Origin: JBDUCV01 sp040003255
Lineage (GTDB): Bacteria; Actinomycetota; Actinomycetes; Mycobacteriales; Jatrophihabitantaceae
NCBI GenBank assembly: GCA_040003255.1
Contig: JBDUCV010000025.1
Coordinates: 1 to 30,627, forward strand
Direction: 5' to 3'
DNA length: 30,627 nucleotides
The notes under the pieces: generated by a model
The model's input: the letters and a program-made list of their open reading frames with translations, nothing else
What the model was told of the DNA's origin: nothing
Database searches by the model: none
In this document: one piece after another, positions 14,436 to 21,751 of the stretch
How positions within the stretch are numbered: the first letter of the stretch is position 1
How the letters are laid out: each line of letters starts with the position of its first letter
Program-made: the position numbers and the translations under genes

Positions 14436-16793
14436 TTAGTGCGCCCGCCCGCCGCCGAAGGGCCATCGCCCGTTGAACCATCCCAGTGACGCGGGCATTA
14501 GCCTGGCCTTGATCCGTTCGCCCCGGGTGCGGCGCGAACGTAGCGAATCCGACACCTGACGCAGGTCGTCCACCAGGTCTTCCGTCGCGACCTCGGTCGC
14601 GACGCCGGGGCCGGCATAGCGTGCGGTCTCCACCGCCCCGGCCAACGAACGCAGCGACTCATCAGCCGGTCCGGACACGCCGTCCCGGGCGAGCCAGCTG
14701 ACGACCTGCCTCGGCGTCCGCACCGGCGACCAGACGTACCCCAGGTCGACGGCGGTGTCGGCAAGTTCGGCCCACAGCGGATCTGGTCCGTGCGCAGGAT
14801 CCACCGCTGCCCTCAGTCGCCGGCGGTGGCGCAGCCAGCGGATCAGGGCCGGTAGCAAACCCACGACGATCAGCACGAGCAGCACAACAATCGCTGACCA
14901 GAATGGCCAGCCCAGCAGTCCGCCACTGGACGATCGGCCGCTGCCTCTCCCAACGGCTCCGGAGCTGGCCTGCGGTTGGCCGCTCGGCTGATCGGAGTTA
15001 CGAGCATTGGGGTCAGTCGGGGTGGCAGTCGAGTTGGCGTTGGGGTGCGGCGCCCAGCCGAGCGTCACAGCCCGGCCGGCGTCGGCGCCGGTCAGCGGCG
15101 TCGGGTCGAACGGCACCCAGCCGACCGTTCCGAAGTACGCCTCGACCCAGGCATGTGCGTCGTTGGTTGTGACGACGAACTTGCCATCACCGTCGAGCGG
15201 CGGATGGGTGTAGCCGAGCACCACCCGCGCCGGCACGCCTGCAATCCGCAGCATGACACCCATCGCCGCGGCGTACTGCTGGCAGAAGCCGACCCGATTG
15301 GTCAGGAAGTCCACCAGATCGCTGCCCGAGTCGCCTTCCTTCGTTTGCAGGCTGTAGACGAAGTTGTTGTTCGGGTTGGCGAAGAAGTCCGAGATCGCGC
15401 GTGCCTTCGCGTATGGCCCGAAGGTGTCCGCGGTGATCGTATTGACCTGGGCGCGGACCTGGGCCGGCACATCCGGAAGATCCAGCCAGCGGGCGAACTC
15501 ATCGGTGTTCGACTCGCGTTCGGCCACCTGCAGTTGAGTGACCGAAGGCTGCGGCTCGCTGACCTGCTCGGTGTAGCTGTCACCCTCGCCGACACCATTG
15601 CCCACCACCAGCTGGTTGCGGGGGCTCCAGCGGTACTTGTCGGACAGGCCCTCCACCCGATTGGCTGACTGCAGGACCACGGCATTGCCGCCCAGCTGAT
15701 CGATAGTGATCCGTGCTTCGTAGTCCGCGGACGGCAACTGACTGCGGAAGATCGATGGCAGTTGGCTGTAGACGCTGTCCGTCAGGGCTTCGGTCGTCCC
15801 GTTGTCAGTGTGGGCCCAACCCTTGCCGGTGAATCTGTCCAGGACGTCTTGTCGCAGGTAGAAGGGCTGATGACCCTGCGATGGCCGGGCCTGCACGGTA
15901 AACAGGTTCGCCGGCTTGGGGCGGTTTAGCTTGCCGCGCAAGGAGGCGAAGGCGTCGATACCGATCCCTCGGCCATTGCCCAATCCGTCGCCGCCGGACG
16001 TGCGGTGCAGCACGTCGGCGACGATGTTGCCCGTCCGCATCGGTATGACGAGCGGAACGCAGACGGCCAGCACGATCGCAATCACCCCGATCCGCCGCCC
16101 GGACAAGGCCTGGACCGCGCTTGACCGTGATCCGCTAGCGCGCGGCATGATGCGTCCCCAGCGCGCCAGCTCGTCGCGGGTGTCAGAGGCCAGAAGCAGC
16201 AGGTACCCGACGGCCGACAGCGCAAACCACAGCCAGCCGACCGGCTCCCGGGGGATCGCGCCGGAGAGTGTGAAGATCAGCAAGAACGGAATCCCAGCCA
16301 GCGCCGGGCGCCGGGCGACGACGGCGAGCAGATCCACTGCGACGGCGAGCAGGGCCAGCTGTGCCGACAGCATCATCCGCACCGGACCGGTCGAGGGAAG
16401 CGGTGCCGCCCCGTCCCGGATCGTGTCACCAACCTCGCGAGCCAGCTCCCCGATGTCAATCCACGCACCATGCAGCGGCAGCACGCCGCCGACTGCGTGG
16501 TCGGGCACGTAGCGCGCCGTCAACACCATGACCGCGAGCATGAGTCCGGGCAGCAGGTGGGCGGCGCGCGGCTGCCAGCGGGTGCGCAGCGCCGCGGCCG
16601 GCACCACCGTGATCGCCATCATCAGCCAGGCGTCGAGCAGCCACGCCCAATCGGTGAAGAGCTGACGCAGCGGCGCGATAGCCAGGCAGCAGGCGAGCAG
16701 ACCAACGAGAGTTCGGCGTGCCCCGGTGTAGGTGAATCGCGACGACACCGGTTGCGGCGTGCCGTTCGGCTGACCCGGCGAGGTCGTGCTCAA
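14436..16793 (-). CDS. TgpA-like membrane transglutaminase (DUF3488 + transglutaminase core)
   Basis: This 785-aa membrane protein has about six N-terminal transmembrane helices and a large extracellular region with a transglutaminase-like core. One C-terminal membrane helix (WSAIVVLLVLIVVGLLPALI) and a DUF4129-like cytoplasmic tail follow. The thiol-protease/transglutaminase triad is complete: C504 (GFCQQYAAAMG), H547 (NDAHAWVEAYF), D563 (WVPFDPTP). The start is taken as a TTG at 16793, overlapping the DUF58 stop (TTGA) with a G-rich Shine-Dalgarno upstream; the open frame extends to 16922 but that overlaps the neighbour. It is third in a moxR-DUF58-transglutaminase operon, a widespread set thought to act in envelope protein maturation or cell-envelope processing. 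Substrates are unknown. Confidence 0.9.
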   Translation of the reverse strand: MSTTSPGQPNGTPQPVSSRFTYTGARRTLVGLLACCLAIAPLRQLFTDWAWLLDAWLMMAITVVPAAALRTRWQPRAAHLLPGLMLAVMVLTARYVPDHAVGGVLPLHGAWIDIGELAREVGDTIRDGAAPLPSTGPVRMMLSAQLALLAVAVDLLAVVARRPALAGIPFLLIFTLSGAIPREPVGWLWFALSAVGYLLLLASDTRDELARWGRIMPRASGSRSSAVQALSGRRIGVIAIVLAVCVPLVIPMRTGNIVADVLHRTSGGDGLGNGRGIGIDAFASLRGKLNRPKPANLFTVQARPSQGHQPFYLRQDVLDRFTGKGWAHTDNGTTEALTDSVYSQLPSIFRSQLPSADYEARITIDQLGGNAVVLQSANRVEGLSDKYRWSPRNQLVVGNGVGEGDSYTEQVSEPQPSVTQLQVAERESNTDEFARWLDLPDVPAQVRAQVNTITADTFGPYAKARAISDFFANPNNNFVYSLQTKEGDSGSDLVDFLTNRVGFCQQYAAAMGVMLRIAGVPARVVLGYTHPPLDGDGKFVVTTNDAHAWVEAYFGTVGWVPFDPTPLTGADAGRAVTLGWAPHPNANSTATPTDPNARNSDQPSGQPQASSGAVGRGSGRSSSGGLLGWPFWSAIVVLLVLIVVGLLPALIRWLRHRRRLRAAVDPAHGPDPLWAELADTAVDLGYVWSPVRTPRQVVSWLARDGVSGPADESLRSLAGAVETARYAGPGVATEVATEDLVDDLRQVSDSLRSRRTRGERIKARLMPASLGWFNGRWPFGGGRAH

Positions 16794-18136
16794 CGCGCAC
16801 CCCCCGGCATCCGCGGGGCGGTCCATTCCGCGCTCATGCCACCGGTCGCGAACGACCGCTGGCGCAGCAGCCTGGTCCACGTCGTCGGGATCGGGTCGCC
16901 GGCACTTGCGACCACGACCCACCAGCCCGCGGCGCGCAACCTGTCGGCGACCTGAGCCGTCGGTGACCCGGTCGCCGACAGGTTGCGGCCGCTGCTGCCC
17001 GCACGGCGCCAGGTCGCGGTGTCGAGCAGGATCGCGAACGCTGCTACCGCAGAGCCGCGAGCATGCGCGTCGGCGACCGCCTGCACGCTTGTGCGGTCGA
17101 GTTGTCCGAGGACCGCGACAACGGTGGAATCACGCGCGGCGGCGCGCAGTTGCGCGACGACGGGGCGCAGGTCGGGCTGCGTGCTCGGACCGACTTCGGC
17201 CAGGTGGTCGACGAATGCGGTGGACGACGCGAACTGCAGGCGCTCACGGCCTGAGTCGGCGATCAGGCTGACATCTCGGCCAGCGCGCAGCATCTGGTTG
17301 CCGATGCTTGCCACCGCGCTGATCGCCCATTCCAGGCTGTTCGTCTCGCGCGCGTCCGTACCGCGGTATTCGGCGTCGGTGGAACTCGCCTCGTGCGCGA
17401 CCGCGCGAAGATCGAGCAACAGTGAGGTGTGCCCCTGCCAAGGGCGTTCTTCGTGCCGAACCATTAGCGCGCCGGTCCGGGCAGTCGACCGCCAATGGAT
17501 CTTGCGCAGGTCATCACCGTGGCGGTACTCGCGGGTGGACGCGTCGTCGGCGCCGTGGGTGCCGATCGAGTGGCTGCCGACGTTCTCACCGACGTCGAGC
17601 GAATAGGGCGGCTGCGCCGGCGGCAGCGGATCGACGGCCGGAGTTACGACGAACGGCGCGCGCGTAGCGAAGGACCTGGTGACCTCGATCAGGCCGAACG
17701 GATCGGTCAGCCGCACCCGCAGCGGGCCGGAACGGTAATGGCCGCGCCGGACCGCGGGGATGCGATAGGCGACCGTGCGCGACTCTCGTCCGCTGAGCCC
17801 GTCCAGACTGAAGCGGGCCTTTCCGACGAGCTGGTCGGGCAAGTGATCCTCGAGCATCAGCGAACCGATGGGCAGCACGGCTCGGTTGCTGACAGTTAGC
17901 TGCACCTCGACGCTCTCGCCGACCGCCACCCGGGTCGGGGTGACGCTGCGCCGGCTGGCGATGGTGACTTGCGACCGGTTGACCACCAACGCGGCAACCA
18001 GCGGCACGGCGACCACGAACAATCCGGCGCGTACCAGGTCGGTGGCGCCGAACAGCATCCCGCACAGTGTGGCGGTGGCCCCGCCGGCAAGCAGGCACCG
18101 CGCGCGGGTGGTGAAGCTGTCCCCGATCCGGCGCAT
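16790..18136 (-). CDS. DUF58-domain membrane-associated protein
   Basis: This 448-aa protein has two N-terminal hydrophobic helices (about 12-50) and an extracytoplasmic-like beta domain. The DUF58 signature STREYRHGDDLRKIHWRSTARTG (about 203-225) is followed by a von Willebrand A-like Rossmann region (TSLLLDLRAV, SLIADSGRE). DUF58 proteins are usual partners of MoxR AAA ATPases. The ATG at 18136 is 7 nt after the moxR stop, and its own stop overlaps the transglutaminase TTG. No enzymatic residues can be assigned. Confidence 0.88.
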   Translation of the reverse strand: MRRIGDSFTTRARCLLAGGATATLCGMLFGATDLVRAGLFVVAVPLVAALVVNRSQVTIASRRSVTPTRVAVGESVEVQLTVSNRAVLPIGSLMLEDHLPDQLVGKARFSLDGLSGRESRTVAYRIPAVRRGHYRSGPLRVRLTDPFGLIEVTRSFATRAPFVVTPAVDPLPPAQPPYSLDVGENVGSHSIGTHGADDASTREYRHGDDLRKIHWRSTARTGALMVRHEERPWQGHTSLLLDLRAVAHEASSTDAEYRGTDARETNSLEWAISAVASIGNQMLRAGRDVSLIADSGRERLQFASSTAFVDHLAEVGPSTQPDLRPVVAQLRAAARDSTVVAVLGQLDRTSVQAVADAHARGSAVAAFAILLDTATWRRAGSSGRNLSATGSPTAQVADRLRAAGWWVVVASAGDPIPTTWTRLLRQRSFATGGMSAEWTAPRMPGGAR

Positions 18137-18143
18137 CGCGTGC

Positions 18144-19232
18144 CTAGGAACGCGCTAAGTACCCGGCGGAGGCCGGGATGGGCACCGAACCCACGATCTT
18201 GCCGAGAGCGTCCTCGGCGGTGCGCCCGCTGATGTGGGTCTCGGCAGTAAGCAACAACCGGTGCGCCAACGCCGGGATGACCAGTCCTTGCAGATCGTCG
18301 GGTATCACGTAGTCCCGACCATCGAGGGCCGCCCATGCCTTTGACGCGCGCAGCAGCTGCAGCGTCGCGCGGGGCGAGGCGCCGAGCCGGACATCGGACG
18401 AGCGGCGGGTGGCCTCGGCCAGGTCGACGGCGTACGCCTTGATCGACTCCGCGACGTGCACTCGCCGGACTGCCCCGATCAGGGCGCGGACCTCGACCGC
18501 GTCGGCCACCGGATGCAGGTCGTCGAGCGGGTCCAGAGATGCGTGCTCGGCGAGCATCGTGATCTCGGCGGCACGGTCGGGGTAGCCCATCGAGATGCGC
18601 GCGGTGAACCGGTCGCGCTGCGCCTCGGGCAGCGGATAGGTGCCCTCCATGTCGATCGGGTTCTGGGTGGCGAGCACCAGGAACGGCGCCTCGAGCGGAT
18701 AGGTGATGCCATCGACGGTGACTTGGCGTTCCTCCATGCACTCCAGCAGGGCGGCCTGCGTCTTCGGTGATGCCCGGTTGATTTCGTCCCCGACCAAGAT
18801 GTTGGCGAACACCGGACCCGGTTTGAACTCGAAGTCGCGAGTGTCGCTATTGAAGATGCTGACGCCGGTGACGTCGCTCGGTAGCAGGTCGGGCGTGAAT
18901 TGGACCCGGCGAACCGTGCAGTCGATCGATCGGGCCAGCGCTTTGGCGAACTTGGTCTTGCCAACGCCCGGAACGTCCTCGATGAGCAGGTGGCCTTCGG
19001 CGAGGAGGACGGCCAAGCCCAGCCGAATTGTCTCGACCTTGCCCTCGATGACCCGCTCGATGTTGGACGTGATGCGAGCGCCGGCGCTGCGCACGTCCAC
19101 CTCGGCAGGCGGGGTGGAAGACCGCTCGCTGCGGGGGGCGGCGGCGTGCGGCGGCGCAGGTGGAGCGGCGGACGGGAATGACCCGGACTGCTCCGCGCCG
19201 TCACCGTGATGCAGGTACTCCACGCGATCCAC
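18144..19232 (-). CDS. MoxR-family AAA+ ATPase
   Basis: This 362-aa AAA+ ATPase has Walker A DVPGVGKT (86-93), Walker B ILVGDEINRA (145-154), sensor 1 LATQNPIDMEGTYPLPEAQRDRF (around 187-209) and the MoxR C-terminal lid domain. MoxR proteins are thought to act as chaperones for metal insertion or complex assembly with VWA-type partners, here probably the DUF58 protein. The first ~45 residues are Pro/Ala-rich and poorly conserved, so an internal start is possible; the GTG at 19232 is the longest sensible choice. It is first in the minus-strand operon and divergent from mraZ. Confidence 0.9.
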   Translation of the reverse strand: MDRVEYLHHGDGAEQSGSFPSAAPPAPPHAAAPRSERSSTPPAEVDVRSAGARITSNIERVIEGKVETIRLGLAVLLAEGHLLIEDVPGVGKTKFAKALARSIDCTVRRVQFTPDLLPSDVTGVSIFNSDTRDFEFKPGPVFANILVGDEINRASPKTQAALLECMEERQVTVDGITYPLEAPFLVLATQNPIDMEGTYPLPEAQRDRFTARISMGYPDRAAEITMLAEHASLDPLDDLHPVADAVEVRALIGAVRRVHVAESIKAYAVDLAEATRRSSDVRLGASPRATLQLLRASKAWAALDGRDYVIPDDLQGLVIPALAHRLLLTAETHISGRTAEDALGKIVGSVPIPASAGYLARS

Positions 19233-19302
19233 CCATCCGAGGTCGGTGAGGAGCCGGGCTCAAACCTGGCCATGCCCCCAGTCCGGTCTTGCCGCGCTGC
19301 GC

Positions 19303-19330
19303 AGCGTACCGATGAGTATTCCTGAGTCGA
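19303..19330 (-). promoter_or_regulatory. Candidate promoter of the moxR operon
   Basis: On the minus strand TCGACT (19330-19325), a 16-nt spacer, then TACGCT (19308-19303) resembles -35/-10 elements, about 70 nt before the moxR GTG. It matches four of six bases of TTGACA and fits TAnnnT. Confidence 0.35.
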
Positions 19331-19346
19331 CACCGACCGGCGACCT

Positions 19347-19380
19347 CCCGGCAAATATCCCGCCGCCGAGCTTTGCCGGG
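19347..19380. repeat. Inverted repeat CCCGGCAAA-N16-TTTGCCGGG
   Basis: Exact 9-bp arms at 19347-19355 and 19372-19380 enclose a 16-nt loop. It shares the TTTGCC/GGCAAA core with the second inverted repeat 35 nt further on. It could be a hairpin in a transcript or a dimeric operator. Confidence 0.55.
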
Positions 19381-19414
19381 TCTTGCCGCGCGGTAACCCG
19401 CTCGCCCCGTCGGC

Positions 19415-19470
19415 TTTGCCCCGCAGTGGACCCGCTGGTGTCGCCGCGGAGCGTGTCGCCGCGGGGCAAA
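19415..19470. repeat. Inverted repeat TTTGCCCCGC-N36-GCGGGGCAAA
   Basis: Exact 10-bp arms at 19415-19424 and 19461-19470. The interval contains two copies of GTGTCGCCGCGG at 15-nt spacing. It ends 47 nt before the mraZ -35. Its role is unknown. Confidence 0.5.
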
Positions 19471-19516
19471 CAGCATGGGGCGCCCCGTTTGGGACTTCCG
19501 AGAACCGCGTAGGTGA

Positions 19517-19544
19517 TTGACGGTGGCCTGAAGTGGGGTACGGT
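19517..19544 (+). promoter_or_regulatory. mraZ (dcw) promoter
   Basis: TTGACG (19517-19522), a 16-nt spacer and TACGGT (19539-19544) match -35 and -10 consensus well. The expected transcription start is near 19551, giving a 5' leader of about 54 nt before the mraZ GTG. The -10 lies between the first two GTGGGG repeats, so MraZ binding would block it. Confidence 0.65.
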
Positions 19545-19568
19545 GGGGCGTCGTGGGGACAGTGTGGG
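19533..19568 (+). promoter_or_regulatory. MraZ-binding boxes (phased GTGGGG repeats)
   Basis: GTGGGG begins at 19533, 19543 and 19553 with an exact 10-bp period, and a fourth GTGGG begins at 19564. MraZ is known to bind tandem TGGG-type repeats spaced by about one helical turn at its own promoter. Overlap with the -10 predicts autorepression of the cluster. Confidence 0.75.
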
Positions 19569-19604
19569 TGGAGCCGTCGGACACGAAGTGGGGGGGTGGG
19601 GCCG

Positions 19605-20036
19605 GTGTTCTTCCTCGGCACCCACACCCCGCGTCTCGACGACAAGGGCCGGCTGGCGCTGCCCGCTCGATTCCGTGCCGATCTCGACGGTGGGCTAGTG
19701 ATCACGAAAGGGCAGGAGCGCTGCCTGTTCGTCTTCCCGGTCACCGAGTTCAGTCGGCTCACCGAGCTGCTGCGGACCGCGCCGGTGACCGATCGGCGCG
19801 TCCGCGACTACAGCCGGGTGTTCTTTGCGAGCGCATCCCACGAGGTCCCGGACGGGCAGGGCCGGATCACCGTGCCTCAGCCGTTGCGCCAGTACGCGGG
19901 GCTCAGCAAGGACTGCGTCGTCATTGGCGCGAACACCCGGGTCGAGGTCTGGGACGCGGCTGCCTGGCAAACCTATCTCGATGGCACCGAGCAGGCGTTC
20001 TCCGACGCAGAGGAGGTGCTGCCCGGACTGCTCTGA
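19605..20036 (+). CDS. mraZ: Transcriptional regulator MraZ
   Basis: MraZ is a DNA-binding regulator of the division and cell-wall cluster, forming ring-shaped oligomers. The 143-aa protein has two tandem AbrB-like MraZ domains: the first with DDKGR (12-16) in FLGTHTPRLDDKGRLALPAR, the second with DGQGR (83-87). The start is the GTG at 19605, where the family N-terminus begins (MFFLGTH) and after a G-rich Shine-Dalgarno. An in-frame GTG at 19533 lies within the promoter and is rejected. It is first gene of the cluster and is followed by the mraW RNA element and rsmH. Confidence 0.95.
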   Translation: MFFLGTHTPRLDDKGRLALPARFRADLDGGLVITKGQERCLFVFPVTEFSRLTELLRTAPVTDRRVRDYSRVFFASASHEVPDGQGRITVPQPLRQYAGLSKDCVVIGANTRVEVWDAAAWQTYLDGTEQAFSDAEEVLPGLL

Positions 20037-20042
20037 CGTGCC

Positions 20043-20155
20043 GTGAGGCAAGGACGTCCGCCACTGGCCTCCCCCCGTCGACGATCGCTCCTGGCGCACC
20101 TTCCCCGGTGCCAGGCAGATCCGACGGGTGGGGACCTGGGTTGACGCCCAGGCCC
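20043..20155 (+). ncRNA. mraW RNA motif-like cis-regulatory element
   Basis: The mraZ-rsmH gap folds into several exact stems: GAGGC/GCCTC (20045-20049 with 20067-20071); CCCGTCG/CGACGGG (20074-20080 with 20122-20128) enclosing a hairpin CCTGGC(GC)ACC / GGTGCCAGG (20090-20100 with 20107-20115, loop TTCCCC); and CCTGGG/CCCAGG (20135-20140 with 20147-20152, loop TTGACG). The actinobacterial mraW RNA motif is known from this same place, the 5' UTR of mraW operons. Assignment is by position and structure, not by a covariance model. It ends 4-8 nt before the rsmH GTG, so it may control rsmH translation. Confidence 0.65.
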
Positions 20156-20159
20156 AGCA

Positions 20160-21209
20160 GTGAACGCCGAAATCGACGACCGATCGAGAGAGCACGAGAC
20201 GACGATGGACGCACGGGATGCCGGGCCGAGCACCGCGCCCAGACCCACGGCCGCAACGGCCGACCATCTGCCGGTGCTGCTCGATCGGGTGCTCGCCCTG
20301 CTTGGACCCTCGCTGTCCCACGGACCCGCTGTCGCCGTCGACGCGACCCTTGGCCTAGGAGGTCATGCCGAAGCGCTGCTCGCCGCCCATCCGCAGCTCA
20401 CACTGGTCGGGCTCGACCGCGACCCGGAGGCCTTGCGCCGCAGTCGCCGCCGGCTCGCACCGTTTGGCACCCGGGTCGCCCTCGTCCACGCGGTATATGA
20501 CCGGATGCCGGAGGTGCTCGCCGAACTCGGGATGGCCGAAAAGAATGCGGTGGACGGCATCCTCTTCGACCTGGGCGTGTCATCGATGCAGCTCGATCTG
20601 GCCGACCGCGGCTTCGCCTACGCGCAGGACGCCCCGCTGGACATGCGGATGGACCAACAGGTGGGCCCCACCGCTGCAGATGTCGTGAACGGCTACCCGG
20701 TGCCGCAGCTCGCCCGCGTGCTACGGGACTACGGCGAAGAAAGGTTCGCGTTACGCATCGCCCAGGCGATCGAGCGCGAACGCCGCCGCGCGCCACTTAA
20801 GTCGACGACCCGACTTGCCGAACTGGTGCGCTCGGCCGTGCCGGCTGCAACCCGTCGGACGGGCGGTCATCCCGCCAAGCGGACCTTTCAGGCGCTGCGC
20901 ATCGAGGTGAACGGTGAGCTGGATGCCCTGCGAGCCGCGCTGCCTGCGGCGCTCGACGCGTTGCGGGTCAATGGCAGGATCGTCGTGCTGTCCTACCACT
21001 CGCTCGAAGACCGTCTGGTCAAGCAGAGTTTCGCTTCCCTCGCTCGCGACATGACGCCGCCCGGACTGCCCGTCCCGTTGGCGTCACGGGGTCCGCAGCT
21101 GCGGCTGCTGACCCGGGGCGAGAAGGCCGCGGAGGCTGAGGCGGCCGCGAACCCGCGCGCCAGCTCGGTGCGGCTGCGTGCTGCCGAGCGGATCGTGGAG
21201 TCGGCATGA
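20160..21209 (+). CDS. rsmH: 16S rRNA m4C1402 methyltransferase RsmH (MraW)
   Basis: RsmH methylates N4 of cytidine 1402 in 16S rRNA using SAM. The 349-aa protein has the family motifs HLPVLLDRVLALL (about 36-48), VDATLGLGGHAEALL (about 60-74; usual GGAGH here GLGGH), GLDRDPEAL, FDLGVSSMQLDLADRGF, PLDMRMD, KRTFQALRIEVNGEL and VLSYHSLEDRLVK. The GTG at 20160 is taken as start, directly after the structured leader; an ATG at 20205 is a good alternative, since the first 15 residues are not family-like. Neither has a strong Shine-Dalgarno. The stop overlaps the ftsL-like ATG (ATGA). Confidence 0.93.
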   Translation: MNAEIDDRSREHETTMDARDAGPSTAPRPTAATADHLPVLLDRVLALLGPSLSHGPAVAVDATLGLGGHAEALLAAHPQLTLVGLDRDPEALRRSRRRLAPFGTRVALVHAVYDRMPEVLAELGMAEKNAVDGILFDLGVSSMQLDLADRGFAYAQDAPLDMRMDQQVGPTAADVVNGYPVPQLARVLRDYGEERFALRIAQAIERERRRAPLKSTTRLAELVRSAVPAATRRTGGHPAKRTFQALRIEVNGELDALRAALPAALDALRVNGRIVVLSYHSLEDRLVKQSFASLARDMTPPGLPVPLASRGPQLRLLTRGEKAAEAEAAANPRASSVRLRAAERIVESA

Positions 21210-21751
21210 CGCGGGCCGGGCAGGCAACCCTGCGGGGGCGCGCGACGCCTGGCCACTCCGTGGCCCGGGCTCGGGCTGGCTGGACGGCTCCCACCCTGAT
21301 CGCCGCGGGCCCGGCTCGGGTCCGGCTGCCGCTAAGCGCTCGTCGCGCGCCATTCGCGCTGCTCGTCTCGGCCCTGCTGGCTGCCGGGTTGTCCGCTCTG
21401 CTCGCCTTGAACACGGCGTCCGCTGCAGCCGAGCTACGCCGCCACGACCTGGCCGCGACGAACGCCGACCTCAGCGGCGATGAGCAGCAGCTCAACGCGG
21501 ACCTGGCGGCCCGTCGGGCGCCGGCCGCGCTGGCCCGCGCGGCGGCCCAACTCGGCATGGTGCCGATTACCAATCCTGGCTATCTGACCCTGCGACCGAA
21601 CGGCTCCGTCGCGATCCTCGGGAATCCGCAGCCGGCGACTCGGCCGCCCGCGCCGCCGGCGCCGAAGGCAAAGTCGAGGACGAAGGCGGTACCGACTCGG
21701 CCGCGAAGCGGCGCGGCATCGAGCCGGCCGCTGCCCGGCGGACCGCGATGA
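21206..21751 (+). CDS. ftsL: FtsL-like septum protein
   Basis: This 181-aa bitopic membrane protein sits at the ftsL position between rsmH and ftsI. It has a basic N-terminal cytoplasmic part (1-48), one membrane helix (about 50-70, APFALLVSALLAAGLSALLA) and an extracytoplasmic Leu/Ala-rich coiled-coil stretch (about 72-117). A conserved-looking LGMVPITNPGYLTLRPNGSVAILG segment follows, then a Pro/Ala/Lys-rich tail. FtsL forms a complex with FtsB and FtsQ that activates FtsW-FtsI. Sequence identity in this family is low, so the call rests on topology and location. Both ends overlap neighbours as ATGA. Confidence 0.82.
   Translation: MTRAGQATLRGRATPGHSVARARAGWTAPTLIAAGPARVRLPLSARRAPFALLVSALLAAGLSALLALNTASAAAELRRHDLAATNADLSGDEQQLNADLAARRAPAALARAAAQLGMVPITNPGYLTLRPNGSVAILGNPQPATRPPAPPAPKAKSRTKAVPTRPRSGAASSRPLPGGPR

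Larger units (their letters stand above)
19233..19604. other. moxR-mraZ divergent intergenic region, no gene seen
   Basis: This 372-base gap has no convincing coding frame. It holds, from left to right, the candidate moxR promoter, two perfect inverted repeats (19347-19380 and 19415-19470), a direct repeat of GTGTCGCCGCGG (19438-19449 and 19453-19464) and the mraZ promoter with its GTGGG repeats. Confidence 0.7.

Noticed and set aside
16794..16922. Longer transglutaminase starting at 16922
   Set aside because: It overlaps the DUF58 coding end by over 130 nt; the extra residues are polar, not family-like, and the TTG overlapping the DUF58 stop fits operon coupling.
19533..19604. MraZ start at 19533 instead of 19605
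   Set aside because: This start lies within the -10/GTGGGG operator region, and the MraZ family N-terminus begins at the GTG at 19605.
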